From positions 62,001 through 126,000 of the forward strand of contig JANQQZ010000151.1 of NCBI GenBank assembly GCA_028284805.1: DNA of 64,000 bases, read 5' to 3'. The notes under the pieces were generated by a model, which saw only the letters and a list, made by a program, of their open reading frames with translations, had not been told where the DNA came from and did not search any database. The translations under genes and the position numbers were made by a program. How positions within the stretch are numbered: the first letter of the stretch is position 1; each line of letters starts with the position of its first letter. Source of the stretch: Phycisphaerales bacterium. GTDB lineage: Bacteria; Planctomycetota; Phycisphaerae; Phycisphaerales; UBA1924. This document shows positions 18,401 to 24,670 of this stretch, piece by piece.

Positions 18401-19275
18401 ACGAGGCCAGCTACAAGGCCCGGTTCCGAGACGCCCGCGAGACGGACCTCGATGCCATCCAGGCCGAGTACGAGCAGAACGTCCGTCGCGACGCCCTTGA
18501 TCCAATGAACCGCTGTCTCTGGGCGATCGCGGATTGGTACCGAGGGTTCGCCAACCGACCGGAATCGCCAGAGGAGATCATCGAGGAAGTCCACCGCGTC
18601 GGCACCGAGATCTGGCGTGAGCGATGGCGCAACGCGATCCTCCAGGTCAACCGGATCCTCTCGCTACTGTGGCCCCCGGCTCTGCAACGCCTCAACCTCT
18701 GGCTCGGGCAAGAACGCCGCGACAACCCGCACGTGGACCTTTCGGGCCGCATCGGCAACCTCGACTACATCGGCAGCATCGCGGCCGGCTTCAAGAGCCC
18801 CACCAAGCAGAACATCCGTTTCGACCCCACCGGATTCGATGTAGACGCGAATCTCGTTGTCTCGCCCCAGCAGAGCGCACTCGGGCGGTGGGCCGCCGCG
18901 CTCATGAATCCGCCGCCAACGATCAAACGAGAGAGTATCAAAGCGCGAGACACCGACATCGGGCCGATGCTCGCGTTCTGCAATGATGCGCACGCTAGGC
19001 TCAGCCAACGCGTCGAGGGCTACGACCGCGACGACCCGTTCGATGTCTACATCCCGGCGATCGAGCCCCCCGAGCAGACGCACGAGCGCCAAGCGTCCGA
19101 ACGCCTGTTCCGAGCACGCCGGGAACTCAACATGGGGGCATTCCAGAATCTCACCCGCGAACTCGCTGACAGCCACCTGCTCATCGACGAGGGAGGTCGG
19201 CTTATCGTTCGTCCCGACATGAACGCCGAGCAGTTCGAGCTGTTCAAGCAGATTGTCGCGCGATACATGAACTGA
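15478..19275 (+). CDS. DUF4157 eCIS cargo candidate with PLA2-like and nucleotidyltransferase-like motifs
   Basis: A 1265-residue protein. After a basic Lys/Arg N-terminus and two CPxC knuckles (LCPKCR, LCPECR, about residues 105-145), residues 160-250 form DUF4157 with the zinc-peptidase-type motif HELTH at 237-241. DUF4157 is known to be enriched in proteins linked to eCIS loci. Residues 330-560 are Gly/Ala-rich beta strands. A Cys-rich part has CGPNC (634-638) and CRQHDAAYD with H675-D676, like the Ca loop and His-Asp pair of phospholipase A2. Near the C-terminus, GS at 1099-1100 and DVD at 1121-1123 resemble a nucleotidyltransferase signature. The DUF4157 call is firm; the two toxin-like domains are inference. 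GGAGG lies before ATG 15478. Confidence 0.82.
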   Translation: MPKECKAKRKSPAARSRGKPRPARKRDPGGPHGAVQRRLGDAGSLALRSFESEHEPDVQRCVRTKMTVGSPDDPLEREANEVARAVTRNSATPTQPKKRDRAAARTLRRLCPKCRAALARAGSGSGQTVRGLTDDLCPECRKKLFRKSGSAGGGPEQIEPHVEAYIARSRGAGQPLPGAMRESMEESFGRDFEAVRVHTGPGAVEANRSLNSRAFATGSDIHLARGESPNDVSLMAHELTHVVQQSPDAHAVRRTGGETDPTPMEVSNGDESILDELLDDVMDAGEAVYDAGAAAVDWLSTTAGNALVDLAAGMGVDVSISSGSIRLRTPRFCPAGSVEFPVELPSWSEDISIPLFAVPIGPTMAITGSVGLTAHAEPSMGLTLGPICIENLDLLIDPTSGNYSISGSVTAPAVAAAAAEVRGGIKGELGVTVLTPIPIEFPGVGVEGGLAGKLELQGGNSVSIAGALGYGSGTILLASSGALTLALQAALSAGAYLDLLVMGESACRIYWEPYSSQWNTGTSLSGAMQLAIRAGSTTIGPTAPFYGMPVTVPQAPIASVLQRQGLKDQCPLIDDLCSWMANNQKFPSQNGGVWDWSPQAPWGPGPAVAALNDPLQARMRAPPRVSGSLCRGACGPNCDTCEHYAIHHETDPVTGQVWEYQNLEVCPSHGGCRQHDAAYDWADDVKGEKGALFKTWHRAADTECACTHGPGKCVGWIYGQPPHDRIMYFADRAAPISSVRSTEGCSIQFPGALICDEQRASRTDVLIEWGRLYGIGEFGECGVVNDYTNASFEPCGGVPGREWHCTAVFRYPSRGEPVGVDLEVEPVTVSILECLCCDVRDNESAQWLEPGVVRDDSMAGDAILELCAMGLIDPVVCGPIEQEMLDRFGNRFFERDIPGMNPDEAATRHRRPEDVPIIQEFKLVYNRLDSWRQFLSVNHPGVDPGIDGCNITGRSSEHPDRQTDLERWIAAIKRHEASYKARFRDARETDLDAIQAEYEQNVRRDALDPMNRCLWAIADWYRGFANRPESPEEIIEEVHRVGTEIWRERWRNAILQVNRILSLLWPPALQRLNLWLGQERRDNPHVDLSGRIGNLDYIGSIAAGFKSPTKQNIRFDPTGFDVDANLVVSPQQSALGRWAAALMNPPPTIKRESIKARDTDIGPMLAFCNDAHARLSQRVEGYDRDDPFDVYIPAIEPPEQTHERQASERLFRARRELNMGAFQNLTRELADSHLLIDEGGRLIVRPDMNAEQFELFKQIVARYMN

Positions 19276-19303
19276 GACCGCAGAGAGTCCGTTGGAGTTG
19301 CTG

Positions 19304-20173
19304 GTGGATCCCTTCCCGTTTAGATACCTGCGCGACTTCCGGTCGATCGAGGCGCTCACGCGGCTCGACGAGCGGGCACGCCTCGAGATCCGCAACGAGA
19401 TCGCCGCAGCGCCTTCCGAGCGGGCCTGGTCGGCCCTTATGGAGCTGCTCTGCGAGTGGCCCGGTATCGATAACGCCGACAAGATCCTGCGAGAAACCGA
19501 TGAATCGCTGGCCGATTGGGACCCGCAGCTCCGGCGTGCTCCCGCCGATTGGCGGCGACTGAACCGGGACGGCGAACTCGCCCCGATCGCCAGTCTCCTC
19601 CGCGTCTGCACGTTGCGAAGGCATGAGACCGGCACCGGCATCATTCTCCGACGCCTCGCAGACTCCCCGTACGCCGAGCGCCTAGAACGCCTCGAGATCC
19701 ACGAGTGTTCAATGGAGACCACCGGTGTGCGCGCGATCGTCGACGCAGAGCACCTCCCCGCGCTGAACGCGCTCGAGTTCGCGCATACGGTTCTCTCGGC
19801 TGAGGACGTCGCCGCGCTCTTTTTGTCCACCGCGCTGCCGGCGCTGCGCCACCTCCGTATGCACAACGCCAGCCTCGGCGACGACGCAATAGAGGCGATC
19901 CCAGACGAGACCGCACTCAAACTCGATTCGCTGGACCTAAGCCGCAACGTGCTCCGGGGCGAGGGTGTCGCAGCTATCTCCGCAGCGCCGTGGGCGCAAA
20001 GCCTGCGGGCCCTCAGCCTCCGCCGAAACCTGCTCGAGCCGGGGGCCTGCGAGACGCTCGCGGGTTCACCCAATCTCCGGGCACTTGAGTGGCTCGATCT
20101 GTCCGCCAACCGCATCGACGATCCGGGCACCCTCGCGCAGAGAGCCGCCCTGCGCGTCATTATCTCGGATTGA
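19304..20173 (+). CDS. Leucine-rich-repeat protein
   Basis: A 289-residue protein. From about residue 110 to the end there are five or six ribonuclease-inhibitor-type leucine-rich repeats (LERLEIHECSMETTGVRAI, LDSLDLSRNVLRGEGVAAIS, LEWLDLSANRIDDPGTLA). The N-terminal 100 residues are helical and resemble the lead-in of TIGR02996-like LRR proteins. GTG 19304 has GGAG 6-7 bases upstream; TTG 19292 is an alternative that adds four residues. It lies 28 bases after the DUF4157 gene on the same strand, so it closes the eCIS operon. A role as immunity or binding partner is possible but unproven. Confidence 0.72.
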   Translation: MDPFPFRYLRDFRSIEALTRLDERARLEIRNEIAAAPSERAWSALMELLCEWPGIDNADKILRETDESLADWDPQLRRAPADWRRLNRDGELAPIASLLRVCTLRRHETGTGIILRRLADSPYAERLERLEIHECSMETTGVRAIVDAEHLPALNALEFAHTVLSAEDVAALFLSTALPALRHLRMHNASLGDDAIEAIPDETALKLDSLDLSRNVLRGEGVAAISAAPWAQSLRALSLRRNLLEPGACETLAGSPNLRALEWLDLSANRIDDPGTLAQRAALRVIISD

Positions 20174-20213
20174 CGTTCGAGCGACCCGAGATCGGCAGGA
20201 ACAGCTTTGAATA

Positions 20214-20735
20214 GCGAGCGACGGGCCAGCAGTTTGTTGTGCAGTAGCGGAAGTAGCGGGCGAGCTCGATAGATAGCAGCAAGTACCGCGAGGCGAGTAG
20301 CGGGCGAGCGATGCTAGTAGCAATAGGAACCGCCGAGCGATCCGCCCCACCGTTCTTCACAGGCTCAGACTGAATGTCGCCGCTCAATGCGGCTCGTTCC
20401 GCTCCCAGAAGCCCAATCGTGTGGGCCAGCGAGTTTGTGGATCCCCAATGAGCGGATTCTGGGCTGGATTACAGGCAGCGAGATTGCCGGTCCGGTCGCT
20501 GGACCTCCCGTCTGCTTGATTCCCTCGGGAGCGGATCCGGTGTCACAACACCTCCTTCTTGTGTTCCTGTATGCACCCCAGCGGTTACCTATGACCGACG
20601 AGCCACACAAGCCTACCGACTGTCTCTGCTGGAGAGCACACCCGGTCTTCGCTCAACAGAATCACCAGTTTACGGACGATACCCCGGGGACATTGACGGT
20701 TCGTATCACACATCCCCGCCCAGCCCGCCAAAAGA
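20214..20735 (+). repeat. Dispersed repeat family A, copy 1
   Basis: This 560-base gap holds a long copy of an intergenic repeat. Recognisable blocks are CAGCAGTTTGTTGTGCAGTA (from 20229), two TAGCGGGCGAGC motifs (20253 and 20298), GGAACCGCCGAGCGATCCGC (20326) and GTGGGCCAGCGAGTTTGTGG (20421), followed by a stretch ending CCCTCGGGAGCGGATCC near 20540. The part from about 20290 to 20710 resembles 52731-53150. No gene is called here; the open frames in it lack start signals and are diverged between copies. Confidence 0.72.
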
Positions 20736-20738
20736 CAG

Positions 20739-21989
20739 CTACACGAGTGAACCCTGAGGCGGTAGCTCTTCGCACAAGGATAGTGTTGCAATGCGTTCGC
20801 GCGCGTGATCGACGCGGCGAGACTGCGGTGCGAGTGCCACAAAGGTCTTCCAGTCGCCCAGTGCGCCGGCATGATTGCCGAGACGATCACGAACGTCAGC
20901 GCGCATCGCGTATGCATCGACCATGCCCGGCGAGTAACTGATTGCGTGCGTCAGCTGCTCCTCGGCTTCGCGCAGCCGCTTCCTAGCGCGGAGCAAACGA
21001 GCCAGCGCATAAGCCGCGTTCGCATGGTGCGGCGCACGGACAAGTACCTCATGAAACATAGCCATGGCCTCGTCGGTGTGCCCCATCGACGAGAGCAATA
21101 GCCCGAGGTTGTACCTCGCTGATGCCCGCTCCGGATCGACGCGAAGAACGCGCTCGTACAGCTCGGCCGCTTCCTCGGCCCGCCCACGGTCCTGCGCATC
21201 AATCGCCTGCCGAAACAGCTCGTCGCTTTCTGCGGTGGTCGCTGCGCTGACCTCAGTAGATGCAAACGGCTTGGGATCATCCGATACCGCGACCGGCACC
21301 CGACGAGGATTGCCGAGCCAGTACTGACCCGAGTCCGGCTGGATCAGCCGATCGCCCATCCGCAGCAGCAAGTCATTCCCGACAACCTCCACGCGATCCA
21401 GCAGCGCGAGCGGATCCCCGATCGACAGGTTCGTCCGCAGCCTGTCGAGCCGACGCCGCAGCTGCGCCGGCCCAACGCCGCGATTAACAAGCGACGCAAA
21501 CTGCTGTAGCACAACCAGTGACGCAAGCGGCACATGACCCTCTTCATGGATGTGCACGAGCCCGGCCTGCGCCGCCTCCTGCACCACCCCGCGATCCTTG
21601 ATACCCGCGACAGTTTGAACCCGGTCAAGCTTGGCGCGGGGTGCCAAGACCGACGTGGGCAAGCCAAAGCGTGCGAAGATGTAGCTCTCGGGGACAACTT
21701 CAATACCGAGTTCTCGCGCCCTCTCAATCTTCCTGTGCTCTCGTCCTGGTTGATGGACACCGGGCAGCGTGCGAAGCGGAACACCGAACATCCCGACAAC
21801 GACGAGTGGGCGGTCCGATTGTGCGAGATTCTCTTTGTAGCTCAGCCCCGCTTCGCGAAAGGCTGGGACCTCGTAGACAACGTTCTTTCGCCCCTTGTAG
21901 CTCCGCCAAGCGAGCGGGTGTGCAGACATTCCGGTGTAGACGATGGACCGCCCAAACAGCCCGCCTGTCTTGTTTGCATTCTCGCCCAT
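20739..21989 (-). CDS. BRCT / MerR-like / TPR protein
   Basis: A 416-residue protein with three parts. Residues 10-110 read as a BRCT-like domain (LFGRSIVYTG, a LVVVG strand, then RKIERARELGIEVVPESYIF). Residues 130-225 resemble the MerR-like region found in front of TPRs in some bacterial regulators: SLVVLQQFASLVNRGVGPAQ, then LRRRLDRLRTNL and a PDSGQYWL end. Residues 250-395 are tetratricopeptide repeats (EEAAELYERVLRVDPERASA). ATG 21989 starts the frame. It converges on the eCIS operon across repeat A. Likely a DNA- or protein-binding regulator; no target is known from the sequence. Confidence 0.72.
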   Translation of the reverse strand: MGENANKTGGLFGRSIVYTGMSAHPLAWRSYKGRKNVVYEVPAFREAGLSYKENLAQSDRPLVVVGMFGVPLRTLPGVHQPGREHRKIERARELGIEVVPESYIFARFGLPTSVLAPRAKLDRVQTVAGIKDRGVVQEAAQAGLVHIHEEGHVPLASLVVLQQFASLVNRGVGPAQLRRRLDRLRTNLSIGDPLALLDRVEVVGNDLLLRMGDRLIQPDSGQYWLGNPRRVPVAVSDDPKPFASTEVSAATTAESDELFRQAIDAQDRGRAEEAAELYERVLRVDPERASARYNLGLLLSSMGHTDEAMAMFHEVLVRAPHHANAAYALARLLRARKRLREAEEQLTHAISYSPGMVDAYAMRADVRDRLGNHAGALGDWKTFVALAPQSRRVDHARERIATLSLCEELPPQGSLV

Positions 21990-22090
21990 TGCTCATCCCA
22001 AACCGCTGTGGAGCCGACTACGCTTGTGCCTGCCTGAAATTTCGCAGTTTCTGAAATTCGATATAGTCTTGTGTGTTGTTTGGTAATGCA

Positions 22091-22276
22091 TCAATCGTTC
22101 GATGTGGTAGACGAAAGTGCTCGCGGGCGTCTGCGCCGACAATTCCAACCGAGCACGAAGTAGCCGACAGCCATCACGACACTCGCCGGGCCTGGGCTGA
22201 GAATTCCTGCCACTTTAAGCAGGACGGCCGCTGCTAGGAGAAAGTACGCTGACTTGGCAACATGTTCAGAATGCAT
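22091..22276 (-). CDS. Small membrane protein
   Basis: A 61-residue peptide starting MHSEHVAKSAYFLL, with two hydrophobic segments (about residues 8-24 and 30-43) and a basic C-terminus CRRRRPRA, so two short transmembrane helices with a cytosolic tail are plausible. ATG 22276 has CGGAG nine bases upstream on the minus strand, which favours it over the longer frame beginning at 22384. It lies upstream of the BRCT/TPR gene on the same strand, with about 100 bases between. No family recognised. Confidence 0.45.
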   Translation of the reverse strand: MHSEHVAKSAYFLLAAAVLLKVAGILSPGPASVVMAVGYFVLGWNCRRRRPRALSSTTSND

Positions 22277-22463
22277 CACACAAAACTCCGTCAATTTGGA
22301 AATTTCACCAATTCGACAATTGTGTGGGACGAGTCTACATTGGTGACTTGTGACCGTGGGCATCTGCGTAGCTTTTCGATTCATATTCGTGTAAATCTGC
22401 GCTTTTGATCTATTTTTGTTTGGTATTTGTTTGATTGCGACCCTCTAGCCACGAGAAAATGCG
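22277..22463. promoter_or_regulatory. AT-rich divergent intergenic region
   Basis: The stretch between the divergent small membrane gene and the 388-residue gene is strikingly AT-rich in a GC-rich window (for example TCTATTTTTGTTTGGTATTT near 22410). It most likely holds the promoters of both genes. GGAAATTTC at 22296 also occurs, as TGAAATTTC, at 22034 upstream of the BRCT/TPR gene. No clear -35/-10 pair with standard spacing could be fixed by eye. Confidence 0.35.
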
Positions 22464-23630
22464 ATGAACGCATCCAAAAAGCGGCCGGCCCCAACCTTGT
22501 ATTGGGCTGGCCTAACAGGCGCAGAGGCGGAAGAAGTCCTGACCCGCTGCTTTGGCCTGGAAGACCGCGCGAAGCGATACGCGAACGCCTGGGGCGAACG
22601 CGATCGTCCCGAGCTCTCACAGGCAAAGCGGGTCGGTCTGGTGGCCGCTCACGTGCTCGAAGTTGCCCGCGAAATCGTCAAGCGAGACGGAGACGGCGAG
22701 AGGTCCTTTCCGAACAACAAGCAGTTCAGCACTCACCTCAACCTGGGGTCGGATTCTCAGACAACCAAGCTGCTCAAGGGCGCGGGAAGCGACAAAAAGT
22801 GGGCGTACTCGAGCGCGAAATCAATCATGCGCTTTGCGATCCTCGGCGTGAAGGACGGCAAGCCCGACAAGTCTGCCGTGGAAGCTTGGAACCGAATCAG
22901 CGATGTCTTTTTCGGAATCGATTGGGACGAAGGCGACGTCCCCCGGTACTTTCGCGGCGGTCGAAGCGTGTGGCCGGCACCATGGAGCCGTCGCGAGCTT
23001 GCCGACGAGCTCCGCCGCGTCGCCGGCTACACGAGACTCCACCCGGACACGGCGAACAACGCCGGCGTCACCATCGTCGCCAGCGGTGAGACGATCGCGG
23101 CTGCCAAGCAGCATAACGCAGATGGCGGGCGGAGGCTTGTCCCCGACGCGCTCCGCGAGATCGCATCGCGGGTGCCGGTCACCTTGATCTGCCCGAAGGG
23201 GTCTGTGGCGGAACGCGAGTTCATGGAGCTCATGAAATCCGTCAATGATCCGAGCAATCTGTTGAGGCTACGAACCGCTGAACTCGATGCGGGCGACCAA
23301 CCTACTCGGGGTGACTTCTTTGTCCCCACTTCGGAGTTTGTCTACATCGAACGCCCCTCCTCCGATCCGGACAGGCCGATCCAGGAGTTCTTGTACCAAG
23401 TGCGGTCGCGGCTCTACGACCGTGGAGATACCGACCTCGACGGTGTGGCGATCGCTACGCAGAGGCATGAACGGGAGATGTTTGTCCAATGGCTGAAGGG
23501 CCTTCAGCTCAACGAAGCGGAACTCGACACCGCGACGAGCGTGCAGGACGATGATCCCGCCGACGGAGGGCCCCCCGTGGCGGATCAGTCTGATGACCGT
23601 ATCGATGAGCGTCGCAAACCGGGCGCTTAG
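22464..23630 (+). CDS. Protein of unknown function (388 aa)
   Basis: A soluble, charged 388-residue protein starting MNASKKRPAPTLYWAGLTGA. No family was recognised. The N-terminal 130 residues are helical and contain FPNNKQFSTHLNLGSDSQTT, which might be a DNA-binding helix pair. The middle (about 195-290) looks like an alpha/beta fold (NAGVTIVASGETI, PVTLICPKGSVAEREFM). The C-terminus is an acidic disordered tail. No signal peptide or membrane segment. It lies in the repeat-rich accessory island behind an AT-rich region and is followed after 39 bases by a 69-residue gene, so the two may form a small unit. Confidence 0.6.
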   Translation: MNASKKRPAPTLYWAGLTGAEAEEVLTRCFGLEDRAKRYANAWGERDRPELSQAKRVGLVAAHVLEVAREIVKRDGDGERSFPNNKQFSTHLNLGSDSQTTKLLKGAGSDKKWAYSSAKSIMRFAILGVKDGKPDKSAVEAWNRISDVFFGIDWDEGDVPRYFRGGRSVWPAPWSRRELADELRRVAGYTRLHPDTANNAGVTIVASGETIAAAKQHNADGGRRLVPDALREIASRVPVTLICPKGSVAEREFMELMKSVNDPSNLLRLRTAELDAGDQPTRGDFFVPTSEFVYIERPSSDPDRPIQEFLYQVRSRLYDRGDTDLDGVAIATQRHEREMFVQWLKGLQLNEAELDTATSVQDDDPADGGPPVADQSDDRIDERRKPGA

Positions 23631-23669
23631 TCTCGTTCGAAAACCTGTACCGTGAGGCAAGGATTAGCA

Positions 23670-23879
23670 ATGGCACGGCAAGCTGCTCGACCCAAGAAGC
23701 ACTACAAGCTCGTCGCAACACCTCCGGCGGCGGACGGCTCGCTCGCGAAGATTGTCCAGGCGATACAGGACGGCCATACCACGCCTGAAGCCATAAGTTT
23801 CCAGAAGAGCCTTGGCATGCGCGTCGTCAAGACCGGTCTGCGCAGGCTCCTAGCTGACAGGGTCGTGGATCAAGTCTAA
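23670..23879 (+). CDS. Small basic protein of unknown function (69 aa)
   Basis: A 69-residue protein beginning MARQAARPKKHYKLVATPP. After the basic N-terminus it is helical, with a pattern (KIVQAIQDGHTTPEAISFQK then LGMRVVKTGLRRLLADRVV) that could fold as a small winged-helix or helix-turn-helix. AAGGA lies seven bases before ATG 23670; an upstream start at 23652 is less well placed. It follows the 388-residue gene and is closed by a hairpin at once after its stop. No family recognised. Confidence 0.55.
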   Translation: MARQAARPKKHYKLVATPPAADGSLAKIVQAIQDGHTTPEAISFQKSLGMRVVKTGLRRLLADRVVDQV

Positions 23880-23899
23880 CTCTGCATTTCTTTGCAGAG
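23880..23899 (+). terminator. Hairpin after the 69-aa gene
   Basis: CTCTGCA (23880-23886) and TGCAGAG (23893-23899) form a perfect 7-bp stem around TTTCTT, directly after the TAA stop. There is no T-run downstream, so termination is uncertain; it may instead protect the 3' end. Confidence 0.4.
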
Positions 23900-23917
23900 G
23901 AAGGGACGAACGAAGCT

Positions 23918-24220
23918 GGTAGCAATAGGAACCGCCGAGCGATCCGCCCCACCGTTCCTCACAGGCTCAGACTAAATGTTGCCCTTGAAACGGCCTTGTT
24001 CCGCTCCCAGAAACCCCACCGTCGTGGGCGAGCGAGTTTGTGAATCAGCGATGGGCCAGCAGTTTGTTGTGCAGTAGCGGGAGTAGCGGGCGAGCTCGAT
24101 AGATAGCAGCAAGTACCACGAGGCGTCACGCCTCGCCGTTCGCCACGGCATGGAATCAAATGTCGCCTCCCAGAACGGCTCGAACCGCTTCCAGATCCCG
24201 CCATCTTGGTGGGCCAAGGA
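23918..24220 (+). repeat. Dispersed repeat family A, copy 2 (blocks in different order)
   Basis: The block GGAACCGCCGAGCGATCCGC (23929) and the GCGAGCGAGTTTGTG end come first here, followed by CAGCAGTTTGTTGTGCAGTA (24057), TAGCGGGCGAGC (24083) and then a second, diverged unit ending TGGTGGGCCAAGGAGTATGT near 24220. In copy 1 the CAGCAG block precedes the GGAACC block. About 80 bases around 24047-24125 are nearly identical to 20214-20294. Confidence 0.72.
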
Positions 24221-24566
24221 GTATGTGCGTCGCTCTACGCAGCATCTGGACAGCACTCCGAGACTCGAATGACCGGATACGCCAGTCGCCGATCGCCTCG
24301 AACATGCCGACGATGCAGCCGGATGCGCGGTGCTTCATCTCCTCTCTGTAACACCAGACTTGGCTCCGGAAGGGGCGGCCCGCTTCCACTTCGATCGGTG
24401 TCAGGATACCGTGAGCATTATTGGGGCGGAACCGGTTGTGCCAATCGCGGTAGCCATGGAGACGGTGCTGAATACCAGCGGCCGTCGGTGGCAGCCAAGC
24501 CCGCTTCGCCCACTGCAGATCCACCAACTCGCTGGCCCACCACAGACAGGGTAGAAAGGAGGGCAC
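24156..24566 (-). pseudogene. Integrase-core transposase fragment
   Basis: A 136-codon minus-strand frame containing YRDWHNRFRPNNAHGILTP, which matches the end of the DDE/integrase core of many transposases (WxNxxRPHxxLGxxTP). The upstream part of the gene, with the first Asp and most of the core, is missing, so this is a remnant. The two ends of the 24197-24558 stretch are imperfect inverted copies of TGGTGGGCCARSGAGT, which also occurs in repeat family A, so the fragment and the repeats may share an origin. Confidence 0.5.
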
Positions 24567-24610
24567 CCCGGCTCATCACCCGATCACGCCGCTAGAGCCC
24601 CAATGACAAA

Positions 24611-24668
24611 GGCCGCCCCATGGCGGCCCGAGAGACTGTTCGACATGTCTGGGATCGCCCACCGCTCG
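24611..24668 (-). terminator. Terminator and repeat B after the lipoprotein gene
   Basis: On the minus strand, a conserved tail (revcomp of GACTGTTCGACATGTCTGGG and GATCGCCCACCGCTC) is followed by the stem GGCCGCC/GGCGGCC with a 4-base loop (24611-24628) and then TTTGTCATT. This is a good intrinsic-terminator shape for the minus-strand lipoprotein gene that ends at 24671. The same arrangement follows the Bat operon at 26063. Confidence 0.65.
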
Positions 24669-24670
24669 GA

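Noticed and set aside
18664-20160. 498-codon open frame on the minus strand
   Set aside because: Antisense to the DUF4157 cargo and LRR genes, Ser/Arg-rich, no domain; a shadow of the GC-rich coding strand.
20387-20941. 184-codon plus-strand frame with WIPN and CLIPSGADP stretches also seen at 52871
   Set aside because: The similarity is that of the underlying repeat A DNA; the frames end at different places and lack start signals.
20214-24200. Possible CRISPR array from the repeated TAGCGGGCGAGC blocks
   Set aside because: Repeats are irregular in spacing and length, diverged, and not separated by unique spacers of constant size; no cas genes.
24156-24566. Intact small gene on the minus strand
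   Set aside because: It encodes only the end of an integrase core and begins in repeat-like sequence, so it is treated as a remnant.
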